DNA of 64,000 nt from Rhodospirillaceae bacterium (GTDB lineage Bacteria; Pseudomonadota; Alphaproteobacteria; Rhodospirillales; Rhodospirillaceae). This document shows positions 60,247 to 64,000 of this stretch, one piece after another. The stretch spans positions 32,899-96,898 of the forward strand of contig CANJSF010000015.1 of assembly GCA_947476925.1 (NCBI GenBank), in the 5' to 3' direction. Position numbers and translations under genes: made by a program. The notes beneath the pieces are model-generated. The model had not been told where the DNA came from and searched no databases. It saw only the letters and a program-made list of their open reading frames with translations. How positions within the stretch are numbered: position 1 is the stretch's first letter; each line of letters begins with the position of its first letter.

Positions 60247-61017
60247 ATGTCTCGGATTTTGATCGGCTTCACCTTTGCCTTTAGTTTGTTAGCCTCTGCT
60301 GCGCAGGCTTCGACTGTTCTGATTACCGGCACCAATCGCGGCATCGGGCTCGAGCTGGCCAAACAGTACGCGGAGAAAGGCTGGGACGTCATCGCCACGG
60401 CGCGTAGCCCTGAAAAAGCCACGGAATTGCAGGCGCTCGCCAAAGCGCAAAAGAAAATCACGGTCGAGAAGTTGGATGTCACCGACGTCAAAGCCATTGA
60501 GGCGTTGGCCGCAAAATACAAAGGTAAACCCGTCGATGTGCTGATTAACAACGCAGGCACGTTGGGCGACGTGCCTAAACAAACCATCGGCACGCTTGAC
60601 CAGACTGAGATTCTCAACGTGCTTAATGCTAACACGGTTGGTGCACTGAAAGTCACAGAAGCATTCAAAGCCAATCTGGCCGCTAGCCAATTGAAGAAGG
60701 CCTTCGCCATGACCAGTGGGTTAGGCTCGTCGGAACTCACCGCGCGGCGCGGCGGCTTTTATGGCTACCGAATGAGCAAGGCCGCACTTAACATTGGCTT
60801 TCGCGCCTTAGCAGCCGATTGGAAGGCCGATGGCATTATGGTTGGAATCATTGCGCCAGGCATGGTGGAAACGGATTTGCTGCGCGCCTCAAGCTTTCCG
60901 GGCAAGGGCATCAGTACCCAAGAAAGTGTGGTGGGTATGATGAAAGTCATCGACGGCATGACGTTGGAGAACAATAGCAAAGCGCTAAATTACGACGGCC
61001 AGCCCATCCCGTGGTAG
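60247..61017 (+). CDS. exported short-chain dehydrogenase/reductase (copy 2)
   Basis: This 256-residue protein has a signal peptide (about 1-21, ending AQA) then a classical SDR domain: TGTNRGIG (27-34), NNAG (101-104), Ser157 and the Y-R-M-S-K pair Tyr174/Lys178. It is a close paralogue of the 256-residue exported SDR at 7146-7916, ending with the same P-W residues. The ATG at 60247 has CAGGAGC upstream; a longer reading from 60118 is a non-coding extension. It is followed 13 nt later by the AraC/GyrI regulator. Confidence 0.86.
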   Translation: MSRILIGFTFAFSLLASAAQASTVLITGTNRGIGLELAKQYAEKGWDVIATARSPEKATELQALAKAQKKITVEKLDVTDVKAIEALAAKYKGKPVDVLINNAGTLGDVPKQTIGTLDQTEILNVLNANTVGALKVTEAFKANLAASQLKKAFAMTSGLGSSELTARRGGFYGYRMSKAALNIGFRALAADWKADGIMVGIIAPGMVETDLLRASSFPGKGISTQESVVGMMKVIDGMTLENNSKALNYDGQPIPW

Positions 61018-61030
61018 CTTCTGATTCCTG

Positions 61031-61990
61031 ATGCAAGTTCAAGGTCCGCATGCCGCCCGCCTCAATCGGGTACTGTCATACATTGATGCTCATCTTGCCA
61101 GGCCACTTGACTTAACAACGCTCGCTGGTGTGGCGAATTTCTTGCCGTGGCACTTCCATCGCGTGTTTTTAGCGCGCACCGGCGAAACTGTGGCCGACTA
61201 CACTCGCCGCCGTCGACTTGAAACAGCCGCTTTGCGCCTCATGCTAACTACGGATTCAGCACTAGCCGCGGCGCTTGATGTGGGGTTTGGTTCAGCGGAA
61301 GTTTTTACGCGCGCCTTTAGCGCCCATTTTGGCGTTACACCTTCGGCGTGGAGGTTGGGGGCCTATCGTATGTGGGCTGCGCGTCAGCGAACGCGCCTGC
61401 GCAAGATTCATCAAGCTCAACGCAAGCATCATCAAGACTTCGCTGCGGCGCTCAGTGATCTTGCTGCTGTCTGGCCCTCGCGGGCGATAACAGTCACAGG
61501 TGTAAAATCAATGAGTAGTCTCGAAGTCAAAATCTTTCCTGACGTTCGTGTCGCCTATATGCGGCATGTGGGGCCATATGGGCATCCTAGCATTGCGCAA
61601 ATGTGGCCACGATTTGCCGCGTGGTGCGCGGCTCACGGTCTCATGAATCCACGTCGCAAGATGTACGGCATTAGCCAAGACAGTCCCGATGTCACGCCGC
61701 CCGAGAAATGCCGATACGATGCGTGCATTGAGGTTGATCACAAATTCCTGCCAACCACTGAAATTGGCGTTCAGACGATAGCGGGAGGGCGATATGCGTG
61801 CGCGCCCTTTACTGGCCCTGCTTCGGCAATTCATGCCGCATGGATGGCCGCTATCGATAAGGTGATGAACACGCCCGGCCTTGCGCTTACCAACCGACCG
61901 CCGTTTGAACTTTACCCCGACGACTATGTTGTCGACGAAGCGTCCGGCGTGTTTCACTGCCTGTTGTGTGTGGCGGTGAACCAGGCTTAG
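61031..61990 (+). CDS. AraC-type regulator with GyrI-like ligand domain
   Basis: This 319-residue protein has two AraC helix-turn-helix motifs in residues 1-110 (LTTLAGVANFLPWHFHRVFLARTGETVADYTRRRRLE and VGFGSAEVFTRAFSAHFGVTPSAWR). Residues about 165-318 form a GyrI/Rob-like effector domain beginning VKIFPDVRVAYMRHVGPYG. Such proteins (SbmC/Rob class) bind small hydrophobic ligands and regulate stress and efflux genes. It is the only dedicated regulator in the window, likely co-transcribed with the exported SDR gene. Confidence 0.88.
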   Translation: MQVQGPHAARLNRVLSYIDAHLARPLDLTTLAGVANFLPWHFHRVFLARTGETVADYTRRRRLETAALRLMLTTDSALAAALDVGFGSAEVFTRAFSAHFGVTPSAWRLGAYRMWAARQRTRLRKIHQAQRKHHQDFAAALSDLAAVWPSRAITVTGVKSMSSLEVKIFPDVRVAYMRHVGPYGHPSIAQMWPRFAAWCAAHGLMNPRRKMYGISQDSPDVTPPEKCRYDACIEVDHKFLPTTEIGVQTIAGGRYACAPFTGPASAIHAAWMAAIDKVMNTPGLALTNRPPFELYPDDYVVDEASGVFHCLLCVAVNQA

Positions 61991-62044
61991 TTGCTCGCCA
62001 TTTGAGCTTTACCGAGATGGGCTCGCTAGAGTCTCAGGCGTGTT

Positions 62045-63634
62045 TTAGAAGTCGCGTTTAAGCTTTAAAACAACTGCGTGTTCGCGGGTGCGAGTCGGTG
62101 CGGCGTCTATTCGCTGGAAGTAATAAGTCAGCGAGGCTGTTGTGCTCGCGCCCAGCGTATAATCCAACGCCGTGTTAGCGCGCAGTGTCTCAGATGTGCG
62201 GGCCACGACCCCGCCAGAGATTTTATCGTAACTGAGGGTCAGGCCTGCGCGGAGGCTCTGCGAGAGTTGCCGTCCAACACCAACCGAGCCTTTGAGGCTG
62301 GTACTGGTTGCGGTGCTAATGCGCCGCTCGTGAGTGCCGCTAATGTTGTATCGGTTTCGGCCCAGCGTTCCCTCGATGCCCACCTCAAGCGCCTTTCGCA
62401 AAAAGGCTTGGTTATTCTGGCCAAAGGGATTGTTGTTGGGGTCTGAGGGTAAGCCGCTGATGGGGTCGATCAAGTTCCCCAGGTTATCGCGTACCAGTCC
62501 ACCTAAGTTTTGAATTGCGAGGCCTTGCGGCGTGTCAACTGATTCCGAATAGCTCGTGCGCAGCTTAATACTTTGTCCAGGGCTATAGGTCGCCAAACCC
62601 GAATAGTATGGCGAGCGATAACGCCGACCCGCATCAAACGTAACGCTGGTGCGTCGGCTCAGAGTCCAACGCACGCCCCCTGTCACATGAACACCCCCGC
62701 GAAGGCCAGGCAAAGTCGACTCCTTGATATCGTCATAGCCGCCAGTTCCGACCACCTTCAGGTTTGGCATCAGTTCATAGAGCAGCGAGCCTTCGATTTC
62801 TCGGCGGTCTGAGCTTGTGCTCGAATTGCTTTGCTCTTGGCGTAGAATGCTGCCTTGTGCATTCCAGGTCAGTCGGTCGAAGAGCGAGCCGCTGTCAACG
62901 TTAGCGCGCACACTTTGTTGCACGGAGTCATTTGATAATGCGCTGGGTGCTCCACCAACCGGAGCGCCAGCCGTCGATAAATAATTGACCAAGGACACAT
63001 CGTAAGTTGTGACAACCGAGGCAAAGTTGCCAAATCTCCAATTCAACTTTGGCGTCGCACCGTAGTTCAGGATTTGCGATTGGTTGCCGCCGAAAGATCG
63101 GGTGGAGGCCGGCGTGCCGTTGAAAGGGTCAATGCGCTGCTGGTCTGTTGCCGCCCTCGCATTGATACTGAGCAGTTGATCGACAATGTCAGTATTTGCG
63201 GTGGCCCGACCCGTCACCCGCAAGCCACTCAAGCGTTTTGTCGCAATGTACTCGTCGTAATGGGCATCACTATCAATAGAATAAGTCGTGCGTGCGGTGT
63301 CGCCGGTCAGTGTAAATCCTGCGGCCGACGAAACAATCACATCGGGCTTCTTGTCGGTGTTCGTGACCAGCACATTGTTGGTGTAGGTAAAATCCACAAC
63401 GCCACGCGGCTTAAATTCAAAAGCAGGCTTGGGCTCGGCAGTTCCAATGTTGGCAGGCGCGGGCGTAACCTGCTTGATGCGCGGGTCAGGTGGCGGCACG
63501 TCCGGCGTTTTTGGCGTGGCCTGGGCATGTGCTGGAGTGATTTGCATGCACAGCGCTGCAAAAATCAAAACAGAAGCAGTCCTCACGCGGCGCTCGACAC
63601 GTTCACAAATCTCAAGTGGGGTTATGTTCGCCAT
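62045..63634 (-). CDS. outer-membrane beta-barrel protein (BBP2/porin-like)
   Basis: This 529-residue protein has an N-terminal signal (about 1-38, ending AHA; an internal GTG after 16 residues could also start it) followed by a proline-rich linker and a large beta-barrel with alternating hydrophobic residues. The last residue is Phe (KLKRDF), as required for BAM assembly. The pattern and gene position resemble BBP2_2/PEP-CTERM-type EPS barrel proteins. It follows the polysaccharide-export remnant on the same strand, consistent with exopolysaccharide secretion. Confidence 0.7.
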   Translation of the reverse strand: MANITPLEICERVERRVRTASVLIFAALCMQITPAHAQATPKTPDVPPPDPRIKQVTPAPANIGTAEPKPAFEFKPRGVVDFTYTNNVLVTNTDKKPDVIVSSAAGFTLTGDTARTTYSIDSDAHYDEYIATKRLSGLRVTGRATANTDIVDQLLSINARAATDQQRIDPFNGTPASTRSFGGNQSQILNYGATPKLNWRFGNFASVVTTYDVSLVNYLSTAGAPVGGAPSALSNDSVQQSVRANVDSGSLFDRLTWNAQGSILRQEQSNSSTSSDRREIEGSLLYELMPNLKVVGTGGYDDIKESTLPGLRGGVHVTGGVRWTLSRRTSVTFDAGRRYRSPYYSGLATYSPGQSIKLRTSYSESVDTPQGLAIQNLGGLVRDNLGNLIDPISGLPSDPNNNPFGQNNQAFLRKALEVGIEGTLGRNRYNISGTHERRISTATSTSLKGSVGVGRQLSQSLRAGLTLSYDKISGGVVARTSETLRANTALDYTLGASTTASLTYYFQRIDAAPTRTREHAVVLKLKRDF

Positions 63635-63666
63635 GCTGATCGGGCTTGCGCCACTCTTGGCGAAAC

Positions 63667-63852
63667 TTAGAACCAGCTTTGCGGAATGATGAGGATGTCG
63701 CCCGGCAACACATAGGCATTGGCCTCCACATCGCCGTCCTTCAGCAAATCATCAAGGTGAACTCGGTAGCTTTTTTGCGCACCCTTTTCATCATTGCGAA
63801 CAATGACGGCCCGGTTTCCCGCTGCAAACTCGGTCAGCCCACCGACCTGAAT
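63667..63852 (-). pseudogene. polysaccharide-export (Wza-type) gene, 3' fragment cut by an IS
   Basis: The minus strand encodes 61 residues ending with VGGLTEFAAGNRAVIVR, YRVHLDDLLKDGD and VLPGDILIIPQSWF. This is the C-terminal SLBB/Poly_export end of Wza/EpsE-type outer-membrane export proteins. The reading frame stops at the edge of an apparent IS end at 63854, with no start codon between, and upstream sequence is not export-protein-like. The gene is therefore broken at this junction; the 5' part is expected beyond the element. Confidence 0.78.
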
Positions 63853-63853
63853 C

Positions 63854-64000
63854 TGTACCCCGTCAGCACAAGTTGGCCCGTTTTAGGTAATTGAGTATCG
63901 GAGGGTTTTTGGCTCATCGTAGTCCCGAAGGGGAGACGAAGATGAGACAAAAACAAGACGTTACTGCAGCGAGTGCGGAGAAGACGATCCGCGACATTCG
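63854..64000 (+). mobile_element. left end of an IS3-family-like insertion sequence
   Basis: From 63854 (TGTACCCCGTCAGCACAAGT) the sequence no longer matches the export gene, and the end begins with TG as IS3-type ends do. A 90-nt leader precedes an ORF at 63942 that runs off the window. The export gene is interrupted exactly at this point. The right end, target duplication and second ORF lie outside the window, so the family is tentative. Confidence 0.6.
63942..64000 (+). CDS. transposase OrfA, N-terminal fragment (partial)
   Basis: The 19 visible codons read MRQKQDVTAASAEKTIRDI, preceded by a GGGGAGACGA ribosome site. The start resembles the N-terminus of IS3-family OrfA proteins, in which an EK-I-DIR motif is followed by a helix-turn-helix. 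The ORF continues past the window edge, so this identification rests on a short match and the insertion context. Confidence 0.5.
   Translation, partial: MRQKQDVTAASAEKTIRDI

Noticed and set aside
1..64000. CRISPR arrays, rRNA and tRNA genes
   Set aside because: No regular short repeats with spacers and no recognisable rRNA or cloverleaf sequence was found by reading; a covariance search would be decisive.

Overview
The window is a dense, moderately GC-rich bacterial chromosome segment with about 60 protein genes on both strands. I see no rRNA, tRNA or CRISPR. No stretch longer than about 300 bases lacks a gene. Gene content and style point to an aerobic heterotrophic alphaproteobacterium: TRAP transporters, many VOC/glyoxalase proteins, exported SDRs, NnrU, DUF2332, nu-class GST, CoA-transferase and acyl-CoA genes, and a dispersed palindrome written as CCCGA-AAGTGG. 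This placement is an inference, because no phylogenetic marker gene is present.

Layout. 1-7916 (minus strand): an alpha/beta hydrolase cut by the window edge, a bicupin, and a tightly coupled trio (SAM methyltransferase, small helical protein, beta-helix membrane protein). These are followed by a VOC protein, a decayed amidohydrolase tail, an FAD hydroxylase and an exported SDR. 8111-20502: a nucleotide-transporter-like protein, an exported NAD(P)-binding protein, an MFS carrier with a divergent VOC gene, an NTF2/OsmC/crotonase/TfoX run, DUF2332, two exported VOC proteins, a TRAP binding protein with another VOC gene, and a phosphotransferase. 20560-30018 (minus): a tandem pair of unknown proteins, then a probable catabolic operon (SDR, deacetylase, MaoC, double-YCII protein, NnrU, acyl-CoA dehydrogenase, CoA ligase, amidase). 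30157-35321 (plus): an MFS carrier, three tandem Sel1/TPR-like proteins and two tandem zinc-free MDR reductases. 35318-39056 (minus): a dctPQM TRAP operon with a DedA protein and a 57-residue protein. 39165-51014: CaiB-type CoA transferase, CpcT-like protein, exported Fe/Mn SOD, ChrA, GST, threonine ammonia-lyase, FkbM methyltransferase, EamA carrier, and two more TRAP binding proteins. The latter flank a second copy of the methyltransferase/small-helical-protein pair. 51083-57247 (plus): a zinc alcohol dehydrogenase, an M24 peptidase-like protein and two tandem ThDP enzymes. 57270-61990: a glycosyltransferase-like protein, a MoaD/ThiS-like ubiquitin-fold protein with a BNR beta-propeller partner, a Dabb protein, a second exported SDR and an AraC/GyrI regulator. 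62045-64000: the edge of an exopolysaccharide locus, where a polysaccharide-export gene is cut by what looks like an IS3-family element running off the window.

How the genes work together. Most genes look like uptake and breakdown of small organic acids, amides or aromatics: TRAP binding proteins and MFS carriers for entry, then amidase, CoA ligase, CoA transferase, acyl-CoA dehydrogenase, hydratases and SDRs. Substrates cannot be read from sequence. A striking theme is local duplication: methyltransferase/helical-protein pair x2, TRAP binding protein x4 with only one permease, exported SDR x2, exported VOC x2, DUF pair, Sel1-like x3, MDR x2 and ThDP enzyme x2. Only one dedicated transcription regulator (AraC/GyrI) is visible.
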